Source: Burkholderia paludis
GTDB lineage: Bacteria; Pseudomonadota; Gammaproteobacteria; Burkholderiales; Burkholderiaceae
Assembly (NCBI RefSeq): GCF_000732615.1
Contig: NZ_JPGL01000017.1
Coordinates: forward strand, 1-64,000
DNA: 64,000 nucleotides
Direction of reading: 5' to 3'
Shown here: positions 46,386 to 54,472 of the stretch, one piece after another
How the letters are laid out: each line of letters opens with the position of its first letter
Numbering within the stretch: the stretch's first letter is position 1
Made by a program: the position numbers and the translations under genes
The notes under the pieces: generated by a model
What the model was told of the DNA's origin: nothing
The model's input: the letters and a program-made list of their open reading frames with translations, nothing else
The model's database searches: none

Positions 46386-47048
46386 TCAGAACTCCATGTC
46401 GAGTTCGTCGATGTCCTCATGCTCCGCTTTCGCCGCGTCGATCCACTCCGCCACGAACGGTTGCGCGAGCACCTGCATGCAGTACTCGGCGATATCGGGC
46501 TCCAGCTTCACGTCGTAGGTCAGGAAGCGCGTGACGACGGGCGCGTACATCGCGTCGGCGATGCCGATCTCCGCGCCGAACAGCCAGGGGCCGCCGTATG
46601 CGGCCAGGCACTCGCGCCAGATCGTCACGATCCGCTGGATGTCGTGCTGCGCGCGCGACCAGATCCGGAAGCCGGGGAAATGCGCGCGCAGGTTCATCGG
46701 CAACGCGGATCGCAGCGCGCTGAAGCCGGAATGCATTTCGCCGCAGATCGACCGGCAATGCGCGCGGGCGTGCCGGTCCTCCGGCAACAGCCGCGCCTGC
46801 GGCCGGATTTCGTTCAGGTATTCGGCGATCGCGAGCGTATCCCACACCGCGTTGCCGTCGTGCGTCAGACACGGCACGAGGATCGACGGCGACAGCAGCA
46901 GCAACTCCGCGCGCGACGCCGCATCGATCGGCACGCTGACCGTCTCGAACGGCAGCCCGCTCAGCTTCGCGAGCAGCCAGCCGCGCATCGACCACGACGA
47001 GTAATTGCGGCTGCTGATGGTCAGCGTCGTCTGTCCGGTGGATTCCAT
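46386..47048 (-). CDS. Glutathione S-transferase family protein
   Basis: A 220-residue GST. The thioredoxin-fold N-terminus begins TLTISSRNYSSWSMRGWLLA with a Ser-rich catalytic region. SILVPCLTHDGNAVWDTLAI supplies the cis-Pro loop and the glutathione-binding Glu/Ser-type segment. The helical C-terminal domain includes YGGPWLFGAEIGIADAMYAP. Members conjugate or reduce small electrophiles with glutathione. The ATG at 47048 is the one giving the normal family start. It is divergent from the PHB depolymerase gene. Confidence 0.92.
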   Translation of the reverse strand: MESTGQTTLTISSRNYSSWSMRGWLLAKLSGLPFETVSVPIDAASRAELLLLSPSILVPCLTHDGNAVWDTLAIAEYLNEIRPQARLLPEDRHARAHCRSICGEMHSGFSALRSALPMNLRAHFPGFRIWSRAQHDIQRIVTIWRECLAAYGGPWLFGAEIGIADAMYAPVVTRFLTYDVKLEPDIAEYCMQVLAQPFVAEWIDAAKAEHEDIDELDMEF

Positions 47049-47337
47049 GTCGCTCCCCTGTCCAATGCCGTTCGTGCCCCTGCACCGAAAACGGACGCCG
47101 CGAGGTGCCGCCCGCACCACGCCGGTGCCGCGCATTCGCCGAACTGGCGCAGCCGCGCACGCCGTCGCGGCCCGGGTTGCCCGCCGCAACGGCGCGGCGA
47201 CGCACCGCGTGCGATTGCCGCTTCTCGCGCGCCGCCTGCACCGCCGCGCTCCCGAACCGCGTGCAACGCGCGTGCCAGACGCGCGCTGGCACATGGCTTG
47301 CCTCGTTCAATCCAACGCGGCACAACGAGCGACGGTC

Positions 47338-48693
47338 ATGAATCTGCTTGCCTACCCGTTCTATCAATGGTCTGCCGAATGCACGCGCCCGGCGCGCGCA
47401 TGGGCCGCCGCCGCACGCGCGACGATGTCGCTGTGGCCGCCCGCCACCGCGACGCCGGGCGGCCGCATGCTCGACGCGCTGTGCGAGCTGCTCGAATGCT
47501 GCGCGTTCTCGCATCGGCGGCCGCCGTTCGGCATCGCGTCGATCGACGTCGACGGCGAAACGGTGCCGATCGTCGAGGAAGCCGCCGCGGCCACGCCGTT
47601 CGGCACGCTGCTGCATTTCCGCAAGGCGCGGCCGGTCGCGCGCCAGCCGCGCGTGCTGATCGTCGCGCCGATGTCCGGGCATTTCGCGACGCTGTTGCGC
47701 GGCACCGTGCACACGATGCTCGCCGACCACGACGTGTACATCACCGACTGGCACAACCCGCGCGACATTCCGCTGACGGCCGGACGGTTCGGTTTCGACG
47801 AATACGTCGCGCACGTGATCGACTTCATCCGCCAGATCGGCCCGGACGCGCATGTGCTCGCGATCTGCCAGCCGACCGTCGCCGCGCTCGCGGCGGTCGC
47901 GCTGATGGCGGCCGGCGGCGATCCGGCGCAGCCCGCGAGCCTGACGCTGATGGCCGGCCCGATCGACTGCCGCGTGAATCCGACCAAGGTCAACGCGCTC
48001 GCCACGAGCCAGCCGATCGAATGGTTCGCGCGCAACCTGATCAGCGTCGTGCCGGCCGGCTTCGTCGGTGCGCAGCGGTGCGTGTATCCGGGATTCGTGC
48101 AGGTGGGCGCGTTCATGTCGATGAACCCCGACCGGCACGCGGCGTCGTTCGCCGACCTGTACTACCAGCGCGCGAAAGGCGATCCGGCGAAAGCCGATAC
48201 GCTGCGGCACTTCTACGACGAGTATTTCGCGACGGCGGATCTCACCGCGGAGTTCTATCTGGAGACGGTCGAGAAGGTGTTCCAGCAATACGCGCTCGCC
48301 CGCGGCGAGCTGACGGTCGGCGACCGGCTCGTCGAACCGGCGGCGATTCATCGCACCGCGCTGCTGACGATCGAAGGCGAGAAGGACGATATCTGCGCGG
48401 TGGGCCAGACGGTGGCCGCGCAGGAGCTGTGTTCGGGGTTGCCACCGTATCTGAAGACGCACCATGTGCAGACGGGGGCCGGCCACTACGGCGTATTCAA
48501 CGGCAGCCGCTGGGAAACGCAGATCTATCCGATCGTGCGCGCGACGATCCACGACAACGAGCCGTACGACCGCACCGCGGGCGCGGAAGGCGATGCGGAC
48601 GGCTCGCACTACGTCACGCTGCGCGCGCTGCTCGATGCGCGCGCGACAACGCACGCCGCGACGACCGATGCGCCATCGCACCATGCCGGGTGA
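47338..48693 (+). CDS. phaZ: Intracellular poly(3-hydroxybutyrate) depolymerase
   Basis: A 451-residue alpha/beta-hydrolase that mobilises stored PHB granules. The nucleophile is C177 in LAICQPTVA, as in the Ralstonia PhaZ1-type family that uses Cys rather than Ser. The likely His is in GAGHYGVFNGSRWETQ. Other blocks are MNLLAYPFYQ at the start, DVYITDWHNPRDIPLTAGRF and VNPTKVNALATSQPIEWFA. The length is close to the family's usual 410-420 plus a short C-terminal tail. ATG 47338 is the family start; a longer frame to 47005 is not credible. Confidence 0.92.
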   Translation: MNLLAYPFYQWSAECTRPARAWAAAARATMSLWPPATATPGGRMLDALCELLECCAFSHRRPPFGIASIDVDGETVPIVEEAAAATPFGTLLHFRKARPVARQPRVLIVAPMSGHFATLLRGTVHTMLADHDVYITDWHNPRDIPLTAGRFGFDEYVAHVIDFIRQIGPDAHVLAICQPTVAALAAVALMAAGGDPAQPASLTLMAGPIDCRVNPTKVNALATSQPIEWFARNLISVVPAGFVGAQRCVYPGFVQVGAFMSMNPDRHAASFADLYYQRAKGDPAKADTLRHFYDEYFATADLTAEFYLETVEKVFQQYALARGELTVGDRLVEPAAIHRTALLTIEGEKDDICAVGQTVAAQELCSGLPPYLKTHHVQTGAGHYGVFNGSRWETQIYPIVRATIHDNEPYDRTAGAEGDADGSHYVTLRALLDARATTHAATTDAPSHHAG

Positions 48694-48732
48694 ACCGGCG
48701 CGGCGCGGCAATCGCCGGCGCGAAAAATAAAA

Positions 48733-48755
48733 CGCCCCGCCGTGCTGGCGGGGCG
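48733..48755 (-). terminator. Rho-independent terminator of the DUF3761 gene
   Basis: Arms CGCCCCGCC (48733-48741) and GGCGGGGCG (48747-48755) with a 5-nt loop. Read on the minus strand, it is followed by TTTTATTTTT, a good U-tract. On the plus strand it can also limit phaZ transcripts. Confidence 0.85.
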
Positions 48756-48815
48756 CGCGTTCAGGCAGCGTGCCGGCAACGCGCGAGGCGGCGGCCTCGC
48801 GCGTCGGGGCCCGTC

Positions 48816-49283
48816 TTACGAACAGGCCTTGCCGTGCGACGCGTGGAAGCCCTTCGCCTTCGCGTCCGCTTCCGACATGTAGCTGCCGTGCTTGGTCTTG
48901 CCGTAGTACTTGTCGGTCGGGCAGTGATAGACCTTGGTGCTGTCGTTGACCCACACCTTGCCCGGGCCGCCGCCGGGCGCGGCGGCTGCCGTCGTCGCAG
49001 CGGCGCTCTTCGCGGGCGCGGTGCCGGATGCGGCGGCAGCCGAAGCCGCCGCGGCGGGCGCTGCCGCCGGCGCGCTGGCCGCGGCGGCGGCCGACGCGCC
49101 GTACCAGGTCTTCACGCCCTTGTGGCCGGCGCACGCGCCCTTCTTCGACGCGCCCGAGTAGAACGAGCCGTCCTTGCACAGGCCGGTCGTGCCGGTCGGC
49201 GCGCTGGCCGGAACCTGCGCGAACGCACCGATCGACATGCCCATGCCGGCGACGAGCGCGGCGATCAACATCGTTTTTTTCAT
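48816..49283 (-). CDS. DUF3761 family exported protein
   Basis: A 155-residue secreted protein. The signal peptide is MKKTMLIAALVAGMGMSIGAFA. The DUF3761 motif TGLCKDGSFYSGASKKGACA, followed by GHKGVKTWYG, is at residues about 33-62. A long Ala-rich linker comes next, then a small second domain with VYHCPTDKYYGKTKHGSYMS and a C-terminal Cys. The function is unknown; the paired cysteines suggest disulfides in the periplasm. The ATG follows CAGGAGAGGACC. It is preceded by a 45-residue His-rich peptide gene on the same strand. Confidence 0.88.
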   Translation of the reverse strand: MKKTMLIAALVAGMGMSIGAFAQVPASAPTGTTGLCKDGSFYSGASKKGACAGHKGVKTWYGASAAAAASAPAAAPAAAASAAAASGTAPAKSAAATTAAAAPGGGPGKVWVNDSTKVYHCPTDKYYGKTKHGSYMSEADAKAKGFHASHGKACS

Positions 49284-49345
49284 GGTCCTCTCCTGATTTG
49301 CCTGGAACATTCATGCGCCCCGGTCATCGCCGGGAACAGCCGGGG

Positions 49346-49483
49346 TTATCGCACCCAGTGGCAAACGCGATGGTGGTGATGATCGAAATGGCACACACGG
49401 TGCGGATGGGCTTCGGCCAGTGCCGGAACGAGAACCACGCAGGCAAGTGCGGTGGCGGTGAGGATCTTCGCGATGCGGTTCAT
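49346..49483 (-). CDS. HHHH-motif small exported peptide
   Basis: A 45-residue peptide beginning MNRIAKILTATALACVVLV and continuing PALAEAHPHRVCHFDHHHHR, then VCHWVR. The first 25 residues are a signal peptide ending in ALAEA. The mature part, about 20 residues, has seven His and two Cys around HHHH, so it is a likely metal-binding peptide. The ATG at 49483 follows GGGAGAG, and the gene lies 62 bp upstream of the DUF3761 gene on the same strand. It is too short for standard open-frame lists. Similar HHHH-motif peptides are annotated in Burkholderia. Confidence 0.75.
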   Translation of the reverse strand: MNRIAKILTATALACVVLVPALAEAHPHRVCHFDHHHHRVCHWVR

Positions 49484-49799
49484 GAAACTCTCCCGAGTAG
49501 GTCGGCCGGAGATCCGGCCGGTACCTACTTAACGCCGACGGTCGACAAGCCGTGCACCGCGCCCGCGCACAATTGACGATCTTTGACATCGCCTCGCCCG
49601 CCGGCGGCCGAACCTGACGAATGCCTTTCTTTCATCCGGATCTTCGGCTTCGCAGCGGTTCGGAATTCGAAAGAATGTGTCCGACCGGAACGCGGCGTGT
49701 CGCGCCGGCGCCGCACGCGACAGCGTCCCGCCGCGCAGGATCGGCGCGGCGGCCACCCTGATGCAGCCGTTCGCAAGTGCCCGCCCGGAACCCGGGCGG
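49484..49799. other. Intergenic region
   Basis: A 316-bp gap between the small His-rich peptide gene and the cupin gene, both on the minus strand. It holds the leader hairpin at 49497-49528. I see no other gene or strong motif in the remainder. Confidence 0.5.
49497..49528 (-). promoter_or_regulatory. Leader stem-loop upstream of the His-rich peptide
   Basis: GTAGGT plus CGGCCGG pairs with CCGGCCG plus GTACCTAC across a 4-nt loop, with a 2-nt bulge. It lies just before the ribosome-binding site of the 45-residue peptide gene and could modulate its translation or mark its transcript. Confidence 0.4.
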
Positions 49800-50234
49800 C
49801 TACGCGCCCGCGCTTTCCCACGGCGTGGGCGGCGGCACGGCGCACGGCCCTTCGACGTCGATGGATTTGAAATCGGCGGGCCCGACGATCTCCAGATACT
49901 CCATGTCCGGCGAGTAGTCGAACAGGTAGTGGACGATCCCCGGCGCCTGGTGCACGCAGTCGCCGGCGGCCACCAGCGTTTCCTGGTCGCCGTACATGAA
50001 GCGCGCCCAGCCCTTCAGCATGATCACGATGTGGAACTCGGCCTCGTGGCGGTGCCAGCCGGTGCCCGCTACCGGTGCATGATTCGCCCTGACGAGCTGC
50101 GCGACGACCTTGCCGTTCGTCGCGGCCGCGATGCCGAGATCGCGGTACAGGAAGAAGTCGCGCAGCCCTTCGCCGCGAAACGCGGTGTCCTGGGGCTTCA
50201 CGTGGGAAAAGGCGGTGGTGGTCGGCGTGCTCAT
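49800..50234 (-). CDS. Cupin-domain protein
   Basis: A 144-residue single-cupin protein. The metal-binding motif 1 is GTGWHRHEAEFHIVIMLKGW and motif 2 is VAAGDCVHQAPGIVHYLFDY; His in WHRHEAEFH and the later His are candidate metal ligands. The N-terminus includes FSHVKPQDTAFRGEGLRDFF. Cupins of this form include dioxygenases and sugar-binding proteins; the substrate is unknown. It is downstream of a histidine-type ABC importer, with 93 bp between them, and not obviously part of that operon. Confidence 0.85.
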   Translation of the reverse strand: MSTPTTTAFSHVKPQDTAFRGEGLRDFFLYRDLGIAAATNGKVVAQLVRANHAPVAGTGWHRHEAEFHIVIMLKGWARFMYGDQETLVAAGDCVHQAPGIVHYLFDYSPDMEYLEIVGPADFKSIDVEGPCAVPPPTPWESAGA

Positions 50235-50327
50235 CGTGGTGCTCCTTCGTCGCGAGGATCACGCGTGACAAGCATTTAGCGTTCCAGTTCGCGACGTCGC
50301 GGGCGATGCGCGACGCCGCCGGTGCGT

Positions 50328-51095
50328 CTACTTCAGCCGGCCCGACAGGAACTGCCCGAGCCGTTCGCTCTTCGGATTCACGAGAATCTCCTGCGGATTG
50401 CCTTCCTCCTCGATCTTCCCCTGGTGCAGGAAGATCACGTGATTCGACACGTTGCGCGCGAAGCCCATCTCGTGCGTGACGACGACCATCGTGCGGCCTT
50501 CCTCGGCGAGCTTCTGCATCACCTTCAGCACTTCGCCCACCAGCTCCGGGTCGAGCGCCGACGTCGGCTCGTCGAACAGCATCACTTCCGGCTCCATCGC
50601 CAGCGCGCGCGCGATCGCGACGCGCTGCTGCTGGCCGCCCGACAGGTGCGACGGATACATGCCTTCCACGCGCGGCGCGAGCCCCACCTTCTCCAGGTAC
50701 TTGCGCGCCCGCGCGATCGCCTCTTCCTTGCCGACCCCGAGCACGGCCATCGGCGCCTCGATCACGTTCTCGAGCACCGTCATGTGCGCCCACAGGTTGA
50801 AGTGCTGGAACACCATCGACAGCTTCGTGCGCATCCGCTGCAACTGCTTCTGGTCGGCCACGCGCAGCGCCCCGCTACGGTCGCGGGTGGTCTGGATCGG
50901 CTCGCTGCCGATCGTGATCTGCCCCGAGCACGGCTGCTCGAGGAAGTTGATGCAGCGCAGGAACGTGCTCTTGCCGGAGCCGCTCGAACCGATGATGCTG
51001 ATCACGTCGCCGGCCTTCGCCTTCATCGACACGCCCTTCAACACCTCGTTGTCGCCGAACTTCTTGTGCAGGTTGTCAACGGTGAGCTTGTACAT
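50328..51095 (-). CDS. hisP: Polar amino-acid ABC transporter ATP-binding protein (HisP-like)
   Basis: A 255-residue ATPase. Walker A is [12 protein letters not shown], the signature is [15 protein letters not shown], Walker B is [13 protein letters not shown] and the switch His is in VVTHEMGF. It energises the HisQM-like permease. The closest family is the histidine/lysine/arginine/ornithine importer; the His/Arg specificity is inferred from the group. It is the last gene of hisJ-hisQ-hisM-hisP, 24 bp after hisM. Confidence 0.88.
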   Translation of the reverse strand: MYKLTVDNLHKKFGDNEVLKGVSMKAKAGDVISIIGSSGSGKSTFLRCINFLEQPCSGQITIGSEPIQTTRDRSGALRVADQKQLQRMRTKLSMVFQHFNLWAHMTVLENVIEAPMAVLGVGKEEAIARARKYLEKVGLAPRVEGMYPSHLSGGQQQRVAIARALAMEPEVMLFDEPTSALDPELVGEVLKVMQKLAEEGRTMVVVTHEMGFARNVSNHVIFLHQGKIEEEGNPQEILVNPKSERLGQFLSGRLK

Positions 51096-51119
51096 GCTGG
51101 ATCCTTCGTTGCGAATGCA

Positions 51120-51833
51120 TTAATGACCGCGCGGCGCGAGGTACGCGAGCCAGCGCGTCTCGAGCTTGCGGAACGCCCAGATGAGCGTGAACACGACGGC
51201 GGCGTACAGGACGGCCGCGATGCCGTAGGCCTGGAACGACATGTAGGTAGCCGAATTGACGTCGCGCGTGACCTTCAGGATGTCGGGCACGGTGGCCGTG
51301 AACGCGAGCGTCGTCGCGTGCAGCATCAGGATCACTTCGTTGCTGTAGCTCGGCAGCGAGCGGCGCAGCGCCGACGGCAGGACGATCCGCGTATAGAGCT
51401 TGAAGCGCGACATCCCGTACGCGAGCCCGGCCTCGATCTCGCCGGCCGACGTCGCCTTGATCGCGCCCGCGAAGATCTCGGTCGCATACGCGCATTCGTT
51501 CAGCACGAACGCGAGCAGCGTGCAGTTCATCGCGTTGCGGAAGAACGTGTCGAGCAGCACGTGATCGTGCACGACCTGCAGGCTGTAGATCCCGGTGTAG
51601 CACATCAGCAGCTGCACGTAGAGCGGCGTGCCGCGGAACACGTACGTGTAGAGCCAGACCGGGCCCGAGATCCAGCGGTTCGACGACGCGCGCGCGATCG
51701 CGAGCGGCACGGCGAGCGCGAAGCCCAGCACGATCGACACGACCAGCAGCCACAGCGTGATCGCGAGGCCGCTGAAGCGGTAGCCGTCGGTATAAAGATA
51801 GCTTTGCCAGTACTGGCTGACGATTTCGATCAC
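51120..51833 (-). CDS. hisM: Polar amino-acid ABC transporter permease (HisM-like)
   Basis: A 237-residue inner-membrane permease with about five helices. The EAA motif is EIEAGLAYGMSRFKLYTRIV, which contacts the ATPase. It starts at GTG 51833, which overlaps the hisQ stop (GTGA, 51830-51833), so the two are translationally coupled. Segments VWLYTYVFRGTPLYVQLLMC and NEVILMLHATTLAFTATVPD are typical of HisM. Confidence 0.88.
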   Translation of the reverse strand: MIEIVSQYWQSYLYTDGYRFSGLAITLWLLVVSIVLGFALAVPLAIARASSNRWISGPVWLYTYVFRGTPLYVQLLMCYTGIYSLQVVHDHVLLDTFFRNAMNCTLLAFVLNECAYATEIFAGAIKATSAGEIEAGLAYGMSRFKLYTRIVLPSALRRSLPSYSNEVILMLHATTLAFTATVPDILKVTRDVNSATYMSFQAYGIAAVLYAAVVFTLIWAFRKLETRWLAYLAPRGH

Positions 51834-52561
51834 AGTGCGAGCCTCCGGACACCGACGGAATAGCGCTTCTCGAGGTGGTGCAGCACGACGTTGGACACCG
51901 TCGTGATCGCGAGGTAGATCGCGCCCGCGGCCAGCGTGAAGAAGAAGAAATCGAGCGTGCTCTTGCCGGCGTCCTGCGACGCCTTGACGACGTCGGCGAG
52001 GCCGATGATCGACACGAGCGCGGTGGCCTTCACGAGCACCTGCCAGTTGTTGCCGATGCCGGGCAGCGCGAAGCGCATCATCTGCGGGAACAGGATGCGG
52101 CGAAACACGCGCCAGCCGCCCATCCCGTATGCGAAGCCCGCCTCGAGCTGGCCGCGCGGCACCGCGAGGAACGCGCCGCGGAACGTCTCGGTGAAGTACG
52201 CGCCGTAGATGAAGCCGAGCGTCACGACGCCGGCCACGAACGGGTCGATGTCGATCTGGTCCCAGCCGACGAGGTCGGTGGCCTGGTTCAGCAGGATCTG
52301 GATCCCGTAGAACAGCAGCAGCATCAGCACGAGGTCGGGCACCGCGCGGATCAGCGTCGTATAGAAGGTGCCGACCGACCGGAGCACGCGGTGAGTCGAC
52401 AGTTTCGCCGCCGCGCCGGCGAGCCCCAGCACGAGCGACGCGGCAAGCGACAGCACCGCGAGCTTCACGGTCTCGACCGTGCCGGCCCACAGCAGCGGGC
52501 CAAATCCTTGGAAGATCATATGAGGGGTCCAGAACGGGGTGGCTGGATTGTCAATAGCCAT
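51830..52561 (-). CDS. hisQ: Polar amino-acid ABC transporter permease (HisQ-like)
   Basis: A 243-residue permease with its own EAA-type loop (LEAGFAYGMGGWRVFRRILF) and TLIRAVPDLVLMLLLFYGIQ in the membrane region. It pairs with HisM to form the importer channel. ATG 52561 gives MAIDNPATPF; ATG 52519 (MIFQGFGPLL), which begins like HisQ, is a good alternative start. It lies 133 bp after the hisJ-like gene, longer than usual, so a second promoter or processing site is possible. Confidence 0.87.
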   Translation of the reverse strand: MAIDNPATPFWTPHMIFQGFGPLLWAGTVETVKLAVLSLAASLVLGLAGAAAKLSTHRVLRSVGTFYTTLIRAVPDLVLMLLLFYGIQILLNQATDLVGWDQIDIDPFVAGVVTLGFIYGAYFTETFRGAFLAVPRGQLEAGFAYGMGGWRVFRRILFPQMMRFALPGIGNNWQVLVKATALVSIIGLADVVKASQDAGKSTLDFFFFTLAAGAIYLAITTVSNVVLHHLEKRYSVGVRRLAL

Positions 52562-52694
52562 TAACCGCGCATCAAACGATATCTGCGCACTACTTGATGC
52601 GGCCTGCTCATCAAGCCGGACGCAACCCGCGAGGCGGGCGGCGCCCGGCGACGGACGCGGCGCGCGCCGCAGCCGACGCGCGCCGCGGGGAGGG

Positions 52695-53468
52695 TCAGCC
52701 GCCGTAGACGTCGAACGCGAAGTACTTCTTCTCGAGCTTCCGGTACGTGCCGTCCTTGATGAGGTCGGCGATCGCGTGGTCGATCTTCGCCTTCAGGTCG
52801 GCGTCTTCCTTGCGCAGGCCGATGCCCGCGCCGTTGCCGAGCGTCTTCGGATCGTCGATGTCGCCGCCGGCGAATGCGAAGTTCGCGCCGCGCGGCGTCT
52901 TCAGGAAGCCGATGTCGGCCTGCACCGCGTCCTGCAGCGTCGCGTCGAGGCGGCCGGACATCAGGTCCTGGTACACGCCGTCCTGGTTCTGGTACGGCAC
53001 GACCTGCACGCCCTTCGGCGCCCAGTTCACCTTCGCGTAGGTTTCCTGAATGGTGCCCTGCTCGACGCCGACCGACTTGCCCTTCAGCGATTCGGCGGTC
53101 GGCTGCAGGTTGGCGCCCTTCTTCACGACGAGGCGCGTCGGCGTGTTGAACAGCTTGTCGGAGAATGCGATCTGCTCGGCGCGCGCCGGCGTCATCGACA
53201 TCGACGACAGCACGCCGTCGAACTTCTTCGCCTTCAGCGCGGGGATCATCCCGTCGAAGTCGTTCTCGACCCACACGCATTTCGCCTTCAGGCGGGCGCA
53301 GATCTCGTTGCCGAGATCGACGTCGAAACCGACGACCTTGCCGCTTGCGTCCTTCGATTCGAACGGCGGATAGCTGGCGTCGACGCCGAACCGGATCGTC
53401 GACCAATCCTTGGCGTGGGCACCGACCGCGATGCAGGCAAGGGCAATACTGAGCGCGAGTTTCTTCAT
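52695..53468 (-). CDS. Periplasmic amino-acid-binding protein (HisJ/ArtJ-like)
   Basis: A 257-residue SBP of family 3. The signal peptide MKKLALSIALACIAVGAHA is cleaved before KDWSTIRFGVDASYPPFESK, a typical start. Blocks IPALKAKKFDGVLSSMSMTP and GAGIGLRKEDADLKAKIDHA complete the two-lobe fold. It captures a basic amino acid (histidine, lysine, arginine or ornithine) and delivers it to HisQMP. It is the first gene of the unit. The ATG at 53468 begins the signal peptide. Confidence 0.9.
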   Translation of the reverse strand: MKKLALSIALACIAVGAHAKDWSTIRFGVDASYPPFESKDASGKVVGFDVDLGNEICARLKAKCVWVENDFDGMIPALKAKKFDGVLSSMSMTPARAEQIAFSDKLFNTPTRLVVKKGANLQPTAESLKGKSVGVEQGTIQETYAKVNWAPKGVQVVPYQNQDGVYQDLMSGRLDATLQDAVQADIGFLKTPRGANFAFAGGDIDDPKTLGNGAGIGLRKEDADLKAKIDHAIADLIKDGTYRKLEKKYFAFDVYGG

Positions 53469-53749
53469 GGCATTCCTGTCAGAGGCGAGCTGGGCAAGCG
53501 TTCCCGTCGGGCAACCCCGCCGTGAATCTTCCAACCCGGATATCGCGCCATCCGCGACATCCCAAGTTGTACATACAACTTTGCCCGCGCAGGGACATCG
53601 CCAGCAATCCGTGTTTATCACTAATTGCCGGACGATTATGGCCATGGGCCGGGAATATCCTTTAATTTCAATTAATTACTATTTACACAACGCTGAACGC
53701 CTGCTTTCCGTACGCATACGAATGCGGCCGCGCGACGGGGCAAACCTGT

Positions 53750-54472
53750 CTAGACTTCCCGGGCCGCGCCGGCCGCTTCCAGCCCGACCAGCCGGTAGCC
53801 GAACTGCAGCTCCGTCAGCAGGTGCCGCGGGCGCGCCGGCACCGGTTCGAGCTTCTGCCGCAGGTTCGTCATGTACACGCGCACGTAGTGCGCGCGATCC
53901 GCGTCGTGAATGCCCCACACCTCGGCCAGCAACTGCCGCGCGGCGATCACGCCGCCGCGCGCGCGGATCAGCGCGGCGAGCAGCCGGAATTCCAGGCGCG
54001 TCAGGTGGATCGGCGCGCCGCCGCGCACGACCTCGTGCCGCCCGAGATCGACGGTCACGTCGCCGAACCGCACGACCGACGACGATTGCCCGTCGGTCGA
54101 CACGAACGCCGCGCGCCGCAGTTGCGCACGCGCGCGCGCCAGCAGCTCGGGCACGCCGAACGGCTTCGGCAGGTAATCGTCCGCGCCCGCGTCGAGCGCC
54201 GCGACCTTCTCCACCTCCTGCTGGCGCGCGGACAGCACGATCACGGGCACCGTCGACCACTCGCGCAGCTCGCGGATGAACGACTTGCCGTCGTCGTCCG
54301 GCAGCCCGAGATCGACGATCACGAGATCGGGCTTGCTGCTCGACGCATACATCCGGGCCTCGCGGGCCGTGGACGCCTCGCAGGTGTCGAGCCCCTCCTG
54401 TTCCAGCGCCATCCGGACGAACCGGCGGATATCCGCCTCGTCCTCGACGATAAGTACGCGCGATCTGATCAT
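53750..54472 (-). CDS. kdpE: KdpE response regulator
   Basis: A 240-residue OmpR-type regulator of the Kdp potassium system. The receiver domain has the phosphoacceptor Asp in LVIVDLGLPDDDGKSF, the acidic pair EDEAD near the N-terminus and the conserved Lys in YLPKPFGVPE. The C-terminal winged helix includes PIHLTRLEFRLLAALIRARG and YVRVYMTNLRQKLE. Its start overlaps the stop of the sensor gene by 4 bp (ATGA). It should activate kdp transcription under low K+. Confidence 0.93.
   Translation of the reverse strand: MIRSRVLIVEDEADIRRFVRMALEQEGLDTCEASTAREARMYASSSKPDLVIVDLGLPDDDGKSFIRELREWSTVPVIVLSARQQEVEKVAALDAGADDYLPKPFGVPELLARARAQLRRAAFVSTDGQSSSVVRFGDVTVDLGRHEVVRGGAPIHLTRLEFRLLAALIRARGGVIAARQLLAEVWGIHDADRAHYVRVYMTNLRQKLEPVPARPRHLLTELQFGYRLVGLEAAGAAREV

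Noticed and set aside
46356-49379. 1007-residue plus-strand open frame and a 965-residue minus-strand open frame
   Set aside because: Both cross well-supported genes (GST, phaZ, DUF3761) in other frames and have the Arg/Ala-rich composition of shadow frames.
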